Assembly (NCBI RefSeq): GCF_026184235.1
Contig: NZ_CP110806.1
Coordinates: 2,356,001-2,420,000, forward strand
Source: Cellulomonas sp. S1-8
GTDB taxonomy: Bacteria > Actinomycetota > Actinomycetes > Actinomycetales > Cellulomonadaceae
Direction of reading: 5' to 3'
Length of the DNA: 64,000 bases
Made by a program: the position numbers and the translations under genes. Below, piece after piece: positions 1-9,274 of this stretch (position 1 is the stretch's first letter; each line of letters opens with the position of its first letter). The notes below the pieces were generated by a model, which was not told the DNA's origin, searched no databases, and saw only the letters and a list, made by a program, of their open reading frames with translations.

Positions 1-209
1 ACCCCGGCGGGCTCGTCGTCGAACGTCGCGACCAGGACGACGCCGTCCGGGACCGAGCCCAGGACGGACAGCTGCTCGCGCAGCCGCTCCCGGTCGTCCG
101 AGCACAGCTGCCGACCGACGCCCGACTCGGTGCGCGCCTGCAGGCAGAGCTCGACGAGGTCCTCGAGGTCGGACGCAGACGCGTGTCGCACGTGCACACC
201 TGGCCGCAC
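1..209 (-). CDS. GNAT-family N-acetyltransferase, N-terminal part (cut by window edge)
   Basis: The reverse strand from a GTG at 209 encodes about 69 residues before the window ends. The start of the reading (VRPGVHVRHASASDLEDLVE) and the later stretch with ESGVG, QLCS and PDGVVLVA look like the beginning of a GNAT acetyltransferase: first beta strand, helix 1 and the lead-in to strand 2. A GGGAGG ribosome binding site lies 5 nt upstream of the GTG, which supports this start. The acetyl-CoA binding motif (R/QxxGxG/A) would lie beyond the window, so the substrate cannot be inferred. It is transcribed away from the liv operon. Confidence 0.6.
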   Translation of the reverse strand, partial: MRPGVHVRHASASDLEDLVELCLQARTESGVGRQLCSDDRERLREQLSVLGSVPDGVVLVATFDDEPAG

Positions 210-380
210 CGTGGGCCTCCCGGGGATGAGGGTGGAGCTCGGCGGCGCGCGCCTCCCCCGCTCCGTGCGCCCTGGCTCGATGATGGCCCAGCACATGGCA
301 CCCTGCCTAGGGCGAGCCACGTCACGTCCTGGTGAACACCGCGGCAACCGCCAGGTTCCGGGCACGGTGTGACTCAGTTC

Positions 381-396
381 GCTACCGATCGGTAGC
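381..396. promoter_or_regulatory. Perfect 16-bp palindrome upstream of livH, probable operator
   Basis: GCTACCGATCGGTAGC is identical to its reverse complement. It lies 132 bp before the livH start and just upstream of the best promoter-like hexamers. Size and symmetry fit a TetR- or GntR-type dimeric repressor site. No regulator gene lies next to it in the window, so the protein that would bind is unknown. Confidence 0.5.
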
Positions 397-416
397 CCGC
401 TCTCGCGCTGACGTAA

Positions 417-444
417 TGAACAAGACACAATCCCTGCCTATCGT
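417..444 (+). promoter_or_regulatory. Candidate livHMGF promoter
   Basis: TGAACA (417-422) and TATCGT (439-444) are separated by 16 nt and lie about 85 nt before the livH start, downstream of the palindrome. The -10 matches the TANNNT pattern seen before many genes here; the -35 is a weak match. This is a guess from sequence pattern only. Confidence 0.3.
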
Positions 445-527
445 CTGCTGTCCGGTGGGCGAGGGCTCACCACTTCGACGTACGGCGCCTCCCAGCCCGT
501 GCCCGACCACGAGGACGGAGGTCTGAC

Positions 528-1970
528 GTGCGAGCAGTCGCGTGCCGGGACCGTTCCGTCGCCCTGCGACGCGGGGGGGCCGGCGTCCTGCTGGTGCTCC
601 TGTCCGCCCTGTCGACGATCCTCGTCGGCGGGGCCGCGCACGCGGCGACCGCACCCTGCAGTCCGGACGACGCCACGGCGTGCCTCAACGTGACCGTCAC
701 GGTGCCCGGCACCGGACCGGTCGCCGGGGTCACCCTCACCGTCGAGGGCGGGGACGAGCCGGTGACCGCGACCACGGACGACGCGGGCAAGGTCTCGGTG
801 ACGCTGACCGCTGCCGGCGACTACACCGTGACCGTGGACGAGAGCACGCTGCCGGCGGGCACGGTCCTGCGGGACCCGGCCGCGAACGGCGCCACCGTGG
901 CTGTCGCGCTCGGCCGCTCCGCGGGCCGCATCGTGCAGATCGTCCCCCCGGGCGAGGCCGGTGGTGCCACCGGGGAGCAGACGGACGACGCGTCGGCCAG
1001 CGCCGCACCCGACGACGCGAGCACGGCCGGGGTCGACTCCGAGGCCGGTGCCGAGGCCGAGGCCAGCGCCGAGGCGTCCGCCGGTCCCGGGACCAACCGG
1101 TACGCCCAGCTCGTCCTCGCGGGCATCGTGTTCGGCGTCCTGCTCGCCCTGGCCTCGCTCGGTGCGAACCTCATCTACGGCACGACGGGCCTGTCGAACT
1201 TCGCCCACGGCGAGCTCGTGACGCTCGGTGGGATGACCGCGTTCATGGCCGTGCAGTGGTGGAACCTCCCGCTGTGGGCCGCGATCGTCGTCTCCACGGC
1301 CGCGGGCGGTGTCGTCGGCTGGCTGCTCAACCGGGTGATCTTCGCGCCCCTGCGGCGCCGCGGCGTCGGGATCACGCAGCAGATGATCGTGACGATCGGT
1401 CTGTCGCTCGCGGGGCTGTCCGCGTTCCTCTTCTTCTACGGCGCCCAGCCCGCGCCCATCGTGGCCGGCATCTCCCAGCGCATGCAGATCGGTCCGGTCC
1501 AGATCTCCGGGCAGTCGTTGGTGTCCGTCGGCGTCGCGCTCGTCGTGCTCGCCGCGGTCGCCTTCGCGCTGTCCCGGACGCGGCTCGGTCGCGCCACCCG
1601 GGCCGTGTCGGACAACCCCGCGCTGGCGGCCGCCACCGGTATCAAGGTCGAGTCGGTCATCAGCCGCGTGTGGATCGTGTCCGCCGCGCTCGCCTCGCTC
1701 GGCGGCGTGCTGCTCGCGCTGTACCTGAACACGACGCGGTTCAACTTCGGGTCGACGCTGCTGCTGCTGATGTTCGCCGCGATCACCCTCGGCGGTCTGG
1801 GCTCGCCGCTCGGGGCGGTGCTCGGCGCGCTGGTCATCGGCCTCGTCGTGGAGCTGTCGACGATCGTCCTGCCGAACGACATGCGCTACGCGAGCGCGCT
1901 CGTGATCCTCATCCTCGTCCTGCTGCTCCGGCCGCAGGGCATCCTCGGGCGCGCCGAGCGCATCGGTTAG
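528..1970 (+). CDS. livH: Branched-chain amino-acid ABC transporter permease LivH with an exported N-terminal domain
   Basis: Inner-membrane permease of a LIV-type importer, 480 aa against the usual 290-310. Residues 1-39 form a signal peptide ending AHA. Residues about 50-140 are a beta-rich carboxypeptidase-regulatory/SpaA-like domain. Residues 141-190 are an Ala/Glu/Asp-rich linker. The permease proper starts near 190 and contains the family motif LSNFAHGE. GTG at 528 is chosen because GGAGGT ends 5 nt before it and the signal peptide follows at once. It is the first gene of livHMGF; livM follows after 18 nt. The extra domain should sit outside the membrane, perhaps helping substrate capture or wall contact; its role is inferred, the LivH assignment is secure. 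Confidence 0.9.
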   Translation: MRAVACRDRSVALRRGGAGVLLVLLSALSTILVGGAAHAATAPCSPDDATACLNVTVTVPGTGPVAGVTLTVEGGDEPVTATTDDAGKVSVTLTAAGDYTVTVDESTLPAGTVLRDPAANGATVAVALGRSAGRIVQIVPPGEAGGATGEQTDDASASAAPDDASTAGVDSEAGAEAEASAEASAGPGTNRYAQLVLAGIVFGVLLALASLGANLIYGTTGLSNFAHGELVTLGGMTAFMAVQWWNLPLWAAIVVSTAAGGVVGWLLNRVIFAPLRRRGVGITQQMIVTIGLSLAGLSAFLFFYGAQPAPIVAGISQRMQIGPVQISGQSLVSVGVALVVLAAVAFALSRTRLGRATRAVSDNPALAAATGIKVESVISRVWIVSAALASLGGVLLALYLNTTRFNFGSTLLLLMFAAITLGGLGSPLGAVLGALVIGLVVELSTIVLPNDMRYASALVILILVLLLRPQGILGRAERIG

Positions 1971-1988
1971 CGGGAGGTCGTCGCCGTC

Positions 1989-2964
1989 ATGGACTTCGGA
2001 CAGCTCTTCACCAATGTCCTCAACGAGATGTTGGGGCCGACAGCGATCGCCTACGCGCTCGCCGCCATCGGGCTCAACATCCACTTCGGGCTCACCGGGC
2101 TCATCAACATGGGCCAGGCCGGCTTCATGCTGCTGGGCGCCTACGGCTTCGCCGTGGCCACGATCCAGGGGGCGCCGCTGTGGCTGGCGTTCCTCATCGC
2201 GATCACCGCGGCGGTGATCTTCGCGCTCCTGCTGGGCCTGCCGACCCTCAAGCTGCGCGGTGACTACCTCGCGATCGTGACGATCGCCGCGGCGGAGATC
2301 GTCCGCATGGTCGGCCGGTCGACGGCACTGACCGAGCTCACCGGCGGCTCCGAGGGGCTGGCCGGCAACTCGTTCAAGTACACGTTCCAGGACGCCTCGC
2401 CGTTCCCCGACGACCGGTGGGCGCTCGGCCCGATCACGCTCGCCACCAACGCGTCGAACTCGTGGTGGCTGCGCATCGTCGGGTGGGGGATGGTCCTGCT
2501 CGCGTGCCTGCTCGTCTGGCGCCTCATCCGCAGCCCGTGGGGCCGTGTGCTCAAGGGCATCCGCGAGGACGAGGACGCCGTGCGGGCGCTCGGCAAGAAC
2601 GTCTACGGCTACAAGCTGCAGGCGCTGGTGCTCGGCGGGGTCTTCGGTGCGCTCGGTGGCATCGTGTTCGTCCTGGCCAGCTCCGTGCAGGCCGACTCGC
2701 TCGGGCGTCCCGTCACGTTCAACACCTGGACGATCCTGCTGCTGGGGGGTGCTGCCACGGTGTTCGGGCCCGTCCTGGGCTCCCTGCTCTTCTGGGGCTC
2801 GCTGGTGTTCGTGCGCGGCTTCCTGCGGGGGGTCGTGCCCGCCGACGTGCTGTCGGTGCAGCAGATCGAGCAGATCGGGTGGATCCTCGTCGGCCTGACG
2901 CTGATGATGCTGATCATCTTCCGACCCCAGGGCATCCTGGGAGACAAGAAGGAGCTCGCGATCA

Positions 2965-2975
<11 letters not shown>
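1989..2975 (+). CDS. livM: Branched-chain amino-acid ABC transporter permease LivM
   Basis: Second membrane subunit of the importer, 328 aa, about the normal length for the family. It is strongly hydrophobic with roughly eight to ten transmembrane segments and carries the LivM signature HFGLTGLINMGQAGF near residues 32-46 and the cytoplasmic coupling motif EDEDAVRALGKN. ATG at 1989 follows livH by 18 nt. The last codons overlap the start of livG by 11 nt, which suggests translational coupling. It pairs with LivH to form the translocation path and docks on LivG and LivF. Confidence 0.93.
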
Positions 2976-3896
<921 letters not shown>

Positions 3897-3900
<4 letters not shown>

Positions 3901-4718
3901 CCGAGACGTCCGCACCCGTGCTGCACCGCGGCGCCCCGCAGGGCGAGCCGCTGCTGCACGCCGACTCGCTCGTCGCCGGCTACGTGCCCGGGGTCAACAT
4001 CCTCAACGAGTGCTCGCTCGTGCTGCACCCGGGTGAGCTCGTCGGGATCATCGGGCCGAACGGCGCCGGCAAGTCGACGCTGCTCAAGGCCCTGTTCGGG
4101 CTCGTGAGCATCCGCGAGGGCTCGCTGACGCTGAAGGGCGAGTCGATCAAGGGCCTGCGCGCCGACGCCCTCGTGGGGCGCGGCGTCGGCTTCGTCCCCC
4201 AGACGAACAACGTGTTCCCGAGCCTGACGATCGAGGAGAACCTGCAGATGGGCGTCTACCAGACGCCCCACAAGTTCGCCGACCGCCTCGAGGTCGTCCT
4301 GGCGCTGTTCCCCGAGCTCGTCCACCGGCGCAAGCAGCGGGCCGGCGCGCTGTCAGGCGGTGAGCGCCAGATGGTCGCCATGGCGCGCGCGCTCATGCCC
4401 GAGCCGTCGGTCCTGCTGCTCGACGAGCCGTCGGCGGGCCTGTCCCCCGTCCGCCAGGACGAGGCGTTCCTCCGCACGCGCCGCATCAACAAGGCCGGCG
4501 TGTCGGTCGTCATCGTCGAGCAGAACGCCCGCCGGGCGCTGCAGATCTGCGACCGTGCGTACGTGCTCGACCAGGGCCGCAACGCGTACTCGGGCCGTGG
4601 CCGCGAGCTCATGCACGACCCCAAGGTCATCGAGCTGTACCTGGGCACGCTCGCCACCGACGTGGACGCCGCCCGGGACGCCGAGAAGGACACCGACGCG
4701 GGCGCAGCGCCCGCCTGA
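3897..4718 (+). CDS. livF: Branched-chain amino-acid ABC transporter ATP-binding protein LivF
   Basis: Second ATPase subunit, 273 aa. Walker A GPNGAGKS at 53-60, signature LSGGERQ, Walker B LLLDEPSAGLSP and the late motif VIVEQNARRAL identify LivF rather than LivG. The GTG at 3897 overlaps the livG stop by 4 nt, the usual coupling in this operon; a longer frame extends upstream but is only a shadow of livG. The C-terminus ends in an acidic, Ala-rich tail as in LivG. It is the last gene of the operon, followed by a strong hairpin at 4758-4792. Confidence 0.93.
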
Positions 4719-4757
4719 CGCCCGCGGAGCACCCCGGAGGCCGACCGAGCCGACGGA

Positions 4758-4792
4758 GCCCCGGTACCGATCCCCTGGATCGGTACCGGGGC
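4758..4792 (+). terminator. Hairpin terminator after livF
   Basis: A perfect 15-bp stem (arms 4758-4772 and 4778-4792) with a 5-nt loop lies 40 nt after the livF stop. There is only a short TTCG run after it, so it fits the U-poor hairpin terminators common in high-GC actinobacteria. The arms contain TACCGATC and GATCGGTA, the same half-sites as the palindrome in front of livH. Confidence 0.75.
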
Positions 4793-4891
4793 TTCGCTCG
4801 TCACGGGCGTGCGGAGCAGCGCTCGAGCCACGACGGCGACGATCCTGCCCGAGGGATGGTGGCCGGTGGGGCCGTCGCCGGCAGGCAGGCA

Positions 4892-4933
4892 GACGACGAC
4901 CCCCGCAGCCCTGAGGCTGCGGGGGTCGTCGTC
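4892..4933. terminator. 19-bp hairpin between convergent livF and livK
   Basis: Perfect 19-bp inverted repeat (4892-4910 and 4915-4933) around a CTGA loop, 20 nt beyond the livK stop. It is the likely terminator of livK on the minus strand and may work in both directions because the two operons converge here. Confidence 0.8.
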
Positions 4934-4952
4934 CGAGCGGAGGTCAGGCAGG

Positions 4953-6242
4953 TCAGCCCTGCGGGACCTCACCCTCCTCGGAACGGTTGAACGTGTAGGT
5001 GTTCTCGGCACCGAACTGGTAGATGCCGATGAACGCCGACGACGGGTCGTTCGACTCGTTGAACGGACCGACACCCGAGACGGACTGGTAGGCGATGTCC
5101 TCGCCGTCCGCGACGAGCGCCGAGCACTCCTCCCAGCCGGTGCACTCGGTGCCACCGTCCGCGCCGGAGACCGCCGCCATGTTGGCCTGGATGGTCTCGC
5201 CGGAGGAGTCACCGCCCTTGAGGGCGGCGAGCGCGACGAGCATGGTCGCGTCGTAGGACTCGGGACCGTAGGAGAAGTCCTTCAGCTCGGGGTCGACCTC
5301 GAGCATGCGGGCCTGGAAGTCCTCCGACGGGTACGCGCCGGGCAGGGTGCCCTGCGCGTTCTCGAGCGTGCCGGCCGGGAAGCCGACGTCACCCTCGGTG
5401 CCGAAGTTCTGCAGGTTGCCGTCGACGAAGTACGTCTTGCTCATGTCCCAGCCCTGCGCGACGAGCTCACGCACGATCGCCGGGGTCTGGTCCGTGAACG
5501 CGAGGATCGCGATGGCGTCCGGGGCCGAGGCGATGGCGTCCGCGACGATCGTCGCGAAGTTCGTCTCGGCGGGGTCGAACTCCTGGCCCGACGAGCCGAA
5601 GACGAGCGTGCCGCCGGCCTCGGTGACGACGCCCTCGACGACGTCGCGCAGCGACGTGCCGTAGGAGTCGTTGAAGACGAGGATGCCGACGTTGCTGGCA
5701 CCGTCACCGACGATGAGGTTGCCGAGGACGTCGCCCTGGACGGTGTCCGGCGGCGCGGTACGGAAGTAGAAGTCCGAGTAGCCGGACAGGTCCGTGGCCG
5801 TGTTGGCCGGCGAGACCTGCACGATGCCCGCACCCGTGATGTCGTCGACGATGTTCTTGGTGACCGACGAGGACGCCGCACCGATGATGGCCGAGACGCC
5901 TGCCGAGATGAGCTCCTGTGCCGACGAGGTCGCCACGGATGCGTTCTGGGCGTCGGACGAGTCCGTGTGCGTGATCTCGACGTCGGCGTCGAACAGGCCG
6001 CCCGCGTCGTTGATCTCCTGCACGGCCAGGTCCACGCCGGCGATCTCGGGCGGGCCGAGCTGGGCGAGCGAGCCGGTGACGGGGAGGATCGAGCCGATGT
6101 GCAGCGGCTCGCCGCCGCCCCCGCCCCCCGCGGTCGTCTCGGCGTCGCCGGCGTCGTCGGAGCCCGAGGTGCAGGCGGTGAGCGCCAGTGCGATCGCTCC
6201 CGCGACCGCCAGCGTCCGTCCTGCGCGTGTCGAACGATTCAT
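4953..6242 (-). CDS. livK: Branched-chain amino-acid ABC transporter substrate-binding lipoprotein LivK
   Basis: Extracytoplasmic solute-binding protein, 429 aa, class of type-1 periplasmic binding proteins. The N-terminus is a lipoprotein signal with lipobox LTAC, so Cys24 is the predicted lipidated residue. A Gly-rich spacer follows, then the two-lobe binding fold with the early motif IGSILPVTGSLAQLG. ATG at 6242 is chosen because it begins the signal peptide and a GAGGGG site lies about 8 nt upstream; the open frame extends further but without signal character. It faces livHMGF with the stops separated by hairpins, and should feed leucine, isoleucine, valine or related amino acids to LivHMGF. 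Confidence 0.92.
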   Translation of the reverse strand: MNRSTRAGRTLAVAGAIALALTACTSGSDDAGDAETTAGGGGGGEPLHIGSILPVTGSLAQLGPPEIAGVDLAVQEINDAGGLFDADVEITHTDSSDAQNASVATSSAQELISAGVSAIIGAASSSVTKNIVDDITGAGIVQVSPANTATDLSGYSDFYFRTAPPDTVQGDVLGNLIVGDGASNVGILVFNDSYGTSLRDVVEGVVTEAGGTLVFGSSGQEFDPAETNFATIVADAIASAPDAIAILAFTDQTPAIVRELVAQGWDMSKTYFVDGNLQNFGTEGDVGFPAGTLENAQGTLPGAYPSEDFQARMLEVDPELKDFSYGPESYDATMLVALAALKGGDSSGETIQANMAAVSGADGGTECTGWEECSALVADGEDIAYQSVSGVGPFNESNDPSSAFIGIYQFGAENTYTFNRSEEGEVPQG

Positions 6243-6388
6243 GCGTGGTACCCCTCTGTGAGCCTTGCACCTGCCGGGTCCGGGCGCGGACCCCGGCGAT
6301 GTGCCGCGAACGTACTCATGGTTTGTGTCCAACATGTGACTGGCAACGTCTTGCACCGTGTCGTTGTGCACTTGTGACCAACGAGGAC

Positions 6389-6422
6389 GAGCCCGGCCGG
6401 CGTGCAGACGCCGACCGGGCTC
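6389..6422 (-). terminator. Hairpin terminator after pdtaR
   Basis: GAGCCCGG and CCGGGCTC form 8 bp, followed by one C/A mismatch and five more pairs closing a 6-nt loop. It lies 25 nt beyond the pdtaR stop and upstream of livK, so it would end pdtaR transcription. Confidence 0.65.
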
Positions 6423-6446
6423 GGTGCACCCGGGTGGAGGACGGGG

Positions 6447-7133
6447 TCAGGACGACGCCCCACCGACCTGCTCGATCACCGCGTCGGCAACCTCGCGCAT
6501 CGTCAGGCGACGGTCCATCGACGTCTTCTGGATCCACCGGAACGACTCCGGCTCCGTCAGGCCCATCTTCGTCATGAGCAGGCCCTTGGCCCGGTCCACG
6601 CGCTTGCGGGTCTCGAAGCGCTCGGCGAGGTCTGCGACCTCGGACTCCAGCGCGGTGATCTGCGCGTAGCGGGAGATCGCGATCTCGACCGCCGGCAGCA
6701 GGTCCGCCGGGCTGAACGGCTTGACGACGTACGCCATGGCACCGGCGTCGCGCGCCCGCTCGACGAGCTCGGTCTGCGAGAACGCCGTGAGCAGGACGAC
6801 GGGCGCGAGGTGGGCCTTGCCGATCCGCTCGGCCGCCGAGATGCCGTCGAGCACGGGCATCTTCACGTCCATCACGACGATGTCCGGCCGCAGCTCGGTG
6901 GCCATCGCGACCGCCGTCTCGCCGTCGCCCGCCTCGCCCACGACCTCGAAGCCCGCCTCCGTGAGCGTCTCGACGACGTCCATCCGGATCAGCGCCTCGT
7001 CCTCGACGACCACCGCACGGCGCGCGGGCCGCCCGGCCGACGACGCGGCGGCGCGCGGCGTGGGCTCGGCAGCGGGCAGGTCATCGGCCTGCGTCGCGTC
7101 CTGCGTGGGCTCGGGGCTGGCGTCCTTGGTCAC
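6447..7133 (-). CDS. pdtaR: ANTAR-domain response regulator, PdtaR-like
   Basis: Two-domain regulator of 228 aa. An Ala/Pro/Thr-rich N-terminus of about 38 residues precedes a receiver domain with acidic pocket E44-D45, phosphoacceptor D89 (VVMDVKMP) and conserved Lys in VVKPFSP. A linker helix leads to a C-terminal ANTAR RNA-binding domain (about 170-225; RAKGLLM motif). The family acts as an antiterminator that binds paired hairpins in nascent RNA and is normally activated by the kinase PdtaS, which is not in this window. The start GTG at 7133 lies 6 nt after a TACGCT -10 box, so the mRNA is probably leaderless. Assignment to the Rv1626/PdtaR group rests on domain order and composition. Confidence 0.85.
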   Translation of the reverse strand: MTKDASPEPTQDATQADDLPAAEPTPRAAASSAGRPARRAVVVEDEALIRMDVVETLTEAGFEVVGEAGDGETAVAMATELRPDIVVMDVKMPVLDGISAAERIGKAHLAPVVLLTAFSQTELVERARDAGAMAYVVKPFSPADLLPAVEIAISRYAQITALESEVADLAERFETRKRVDRAKGLLMTKMGLTEPESFRWIQKTSMDRRLTMREVADAVIEQVGGASS

Positions 7134-7139
7134 GTGCAC

Positions 7140-7145
7140 AGCGTA
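7140..7145 (-). promoter_or_regulatory. -10 box TACGCT, leaderless pdtaR promoter
   Basis: TANNNT hexamer 6 nt before the pdtaR GTG, with no Shine-Dalgarno sequence. The spacing puts the expected transcription start on or next to the start codon. Confidence 0.5.
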
Positions 7146-7290
7146 GTGCGCCGACCGGCCGGCGTGACTCACCTCGACCGTGGTCGAGGTCACGTGCCCG
7201 GACGGGGCCGTCGGGACCGACCGCCGCACGCCCGCGAGCGCCCGGGGTCGGGGTCGCCACCCGGCCCGTCGGCGGTACGATCTCGGCGCG

Positions 7291-7364
7291 GCCCCGATAG
7301 CCCAACCGGCAGAGGCGTTCGGCTCAAACCCGATCCAGTGTGGGTTCGAATCCCACTCGGGGCA
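7291..7364 (+). tRNA. tRNA gene with anticodon CAA (Leu) but short variable arm
   Basis: All tRNA arms fold: acceptor GCCCCGA/TCGGGGC (7 bp), D-arm with GG in the loop, anticodon arm with loop CTCAAAC (U33, anticodon CAA at 34-36, A37), a 5-nt variable loop, T-arm GTGGG/CCCAC around TTCGAAT, and discriminator A73. CAA reads the leucine codon UUG, but bacterial tRNA-Leu normally has a long class II variable arm. The anticodon stem has a T/T mismatch at 27-43. The 3' end is followed by CCG, so CCA is not fully encoded. It is surely tRNA-like; its amino-acid identity is uncertain. Confidence 0.8.
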
Positions 7365-7382
7365 CCGTGTCGAGGAGGAGCC

Positions 7383-7901
7383 GTGCAGCCCGGTGTCGAT
7401 GCCGTCGTGTCCGTGCCCGGGATGACCTGGGTGCTCACGGCCCTGTTCGTGGTCGCGGTCTTCGCCCTGGTGTTCCTGGTCGGTGCGGCGTTCACGCCGT
7501 CGTGGCGCCGCGGGATCGCGAGCGGCGTGGTCCTGGCCGTGACCCTCGTCGCGGGGTTCGCGTACGCGGCCCCGCGGTTCGAGGCGTGGCAGGAGGTCTA
7601 CGACTACGACGCGACGTGGAGCCGCGTGGAGGCCCGCTACGGCGTGAGGCTCTCCGCGCAGGACAGGGCGACGACGCTGCCCGGTCCGCCCGGGCGCCAC
7701 GGGACGGGGATCGTGAACCAGCGCGAGCTCGGCGCCGTCGTGATGGCGGACGGGCGCGTCCGCGACGACCTGTACCTCCAGTTCGCCACCGGGCGCCCCG
7801 TGCGCGTCGCGATCGTCACGAAGCCTGCGGGCGCGAACGAGCTCGTGGTGAGCGTGGGTGGGTGGTGGGACGAGCTCCCCGTCGTCGACGAGGTCCCGTG
7901 A
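7383..7901 (+). CDS. Small membrane protein of unknown function
   Basis: 172 aa, GTG start at 7383 directly after the strong site AGGAGGAG and 18 nt beyond the tRNA gene. Two hydrophobic segments (about 13-37 and 45-63) are followed by a soluble C-terminal half with charged and beta-rich stretches (KPAGANELVVSVGGWWDELP). The C-terminal part is likely extracytoplasmic if the first helix inserts normally. I do not recognise the family. It could be cotranscribed with the tRNA. It converges with the gene ending at 7941. Confidence 0.65.
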   Translation: MQPGVDAVVSVPGMTWVLTALFVVAVFALVFLVGAAFTPSWRRGIASGVVLAVTLVAGFAYAAPRFEAWQEVYDYDATWSRVEARYGVRLSAQDRATTLPGPPGRHGTGIVNQRELGAVVMADGRVRDDLYLQFATGRPVRVAIVTKPAGANELVVSVGGWWDELPVVDEVP

Positions 7902-7940
7902 CGCGACCGGTCACCCTGCACCCAGGAGGCCGTGTGGGCG

Positions 7941-8714
7941 TCAGAACAACGGCCACGGCACGGCCGGCCCGTCGCCGGGCGGCGCCGGGAACCGCCCCGT
8001 GCTCAGGAGCTCGTCGCACCGCGCGGCGAGGGCGTCGAGCTCCGCACCGCTGAGCATCGTCGACAGCCGGTCGCCCAGGTCACCGGCCAGGCCGGTGCGC
8101 ACCCGCTGCGCGCCTGCGACCTCCTCCGGTTCGAGGACCTCGCCCCGCCACCCCCACAGCACCGTGCGCAGCTTCGGCTCGACGTGGAACGTGACCCCGT
8201 GGTCCACCCCGAACCGGTGGCCGCCCGGCCTGGGAAGGATGTGGCCGCCCTTGCGGTCGGCGTTGTTGACGAGGACGTCGAACACCGCCATGCGTCGTAG
8301 GGCGACGGAGTCCTCGTGGATCACCGTCACCGCTCGCCCGCGATGATCCGTCCCCTCGAGCACCGTGCGCCATCCCTGTGCCGGGACGTCCGACGCGTCG
8401 ACCACGTCGACGGGGCCCTGGTCGGGGTCCGGCTCCTGCCACAGCTGCACCATCCCGGGACCGAGGGGCCCGTCGCGCAGCCACGTCCGCGGGACGACGT
8501 CCCAGCCGAGCGCCTGCGAGACGAGGTACGCGGCGACCTCGCGGCGCGCCAGGGTGCCGTCCGGGAAGTCCCACAGCGGCTGCTCACCGGCCACCGGCTT
8601 GTAGACGACCACGACGTCGCCGATCGAGCCCACGAACGTGGCGTTGGACGCGGTCGTGACGCGACCGACGATCTGCAGCCCGTCGTGGTCGAGGTCGACG
8701 TCCGGGGTCGTCAC
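7941..8714 (-). CDS. SCO1664-family (TIGR03843) protein, PI3/PI4-kinase-like fold
   Basis: 257 aa. The central region carries VYKPVAGEQPLWDFP, then DVLVNNADRKGGHIL and FGVDHGVTF, which resemble the nucleotide-binding Lys region, catalytic loop (N-D) and metal-binding D-h-G of phosphatidylinositol-kinase-like proteins; this family is conserved across Actinobacteria next to mycothiol and uppP genes. Activity is not established. GTG at 8714 overlaps the stop of the preceding DUF3090 gene (GTGA), so the two are coupled. It is the last gene of a three-gene operon. Confidence 0.82.
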   Translation of the reverse strand: MTTPDVDLDHDGLQIVGRVTTASNATFVGSIGDVVVVYKPVAGEQPLWDFPDGTLARREVAAYLVSQALGWDVVPRTWLRDGPLGPGMVQLWQEPDPDQGPVDVVDASDVPAQGWRTVLEGTDHRGRAVTVIHEDSVALRRMAVFDVLVNNADRKGGHILPRPGGHRFGVDHGVTFHVEPKLRTVLWGWRGEVLEPEEVAGAQRVRTGLAGDLGDRLSTMLSGAELDALAARCDELLSTGRFPAPPGDGPAVPWPLF

Positions 8715-9274
8715 ACGCCGTCGCGCGATCCGCAGACGTGGCCGTCCGGGTCGATCGCCCCACCGCACAGCGGGCAGGTCGGTCGTCCGGCGCTCACGAC
8801 CTTGCGGGTGCGCTCCACGAAGGCGCGGGCGGTGCCGACCGGCATCCGGACGAGCAGCATCTCGCTCGGCTCGTCGGGCTCGGCACCCAGGTCCGGTGCG
8901 AGGTCGTCCTCGTCCCGGGGCACCGCGACGGGATACGCCTCGAGGACGACCTGCAGGGTCCGGGGATCCCAGCCGAGGCGCATCGCACCGGCGCGGAACT
9001 GCTCCTCGACCGGCTGGTCGACGGGGTCGTCGTCGATCAGCTCGACGGGGGTCTCGGCGGGGACGCTGACCCCGCTGCTCCGGTCGGCCACCAGGTCGCC
9101 CAGGAGCTCGTCGACCTTGTCGGCGAGGGCCGCGGACTGCTCCTTCTCCAGGGCGACGCTGGTGGAACGCGCACCGGTGCGCACCTGCAGGTAGAACGTG
9201 CGCTCCCCCGGGCGGCCGACGGTGCCGACCACGATGCGATCCGGCCAGTCGAACGCGTGGACGAGGGTGGTCAT
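8711..9274 (-). CDS. DUF3090-family (TIGR03847) protein with C-terminal zinc-binding motif
   Basis: 187 aa; the opening TTLVHAFDWPDRIVVGTVG and FYLQV are typical of the DUF3090 family. The C-terminus has Cys167, Cys170, His179 and Cys181 (CPLCGGAI and GHVC), a likely small zinc site. The family is nearly always encoded next to the SCO1664-like and phosphomutase-like proteins, as here, but has no assigned biochemical role. Start and stop overlap both neighbours by 4 nt (ATGA at 9271-9274, GTGA at 8711-8714), so all three are probably made in fixed proportion. Confidence 0.88.
   Translation of the reverse strand: MTTLVHAFDWPDRIVVGTVGRPGERTFYLQVRTGARSTSVALEKEQSAALADKVDELLGDLVADRSSGVSVPAETPVELIDDDPVDQPVEEQFRAGAMRLGWDPRTLQVVLEAYPVAVPRDEDDLAPDLGAEPDEPSEMLLVRMPVGTARAFVERTRKVVSAGRPTCPLCGGAIDPDGHVCGSRDGV

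Larger units (their letters stand above)
210..527. other. Intergenic region between the GNAT gene and livH
   Basis: These 318 bases separate two divergent genes. I see no convincing coding frame: the short open frames here lack ribosome binding sites and protein-like composition. The region holds a perfect 16-bp palindrome (381-396), a possible sigma-70-like promoter before livH and the livH ribosome binding site GGAGGT (517-522). The part just upstream of the palindrome is less GC-biased than the flanking genes, as expected of a promoter region. Confidence 0.6.

Noticed and set aside
130-526. Short plus-strand frames before livH
   Set aside because: No ribosome binding site, basic low-complexity sequence, and they cross the palindrome and promoter region.
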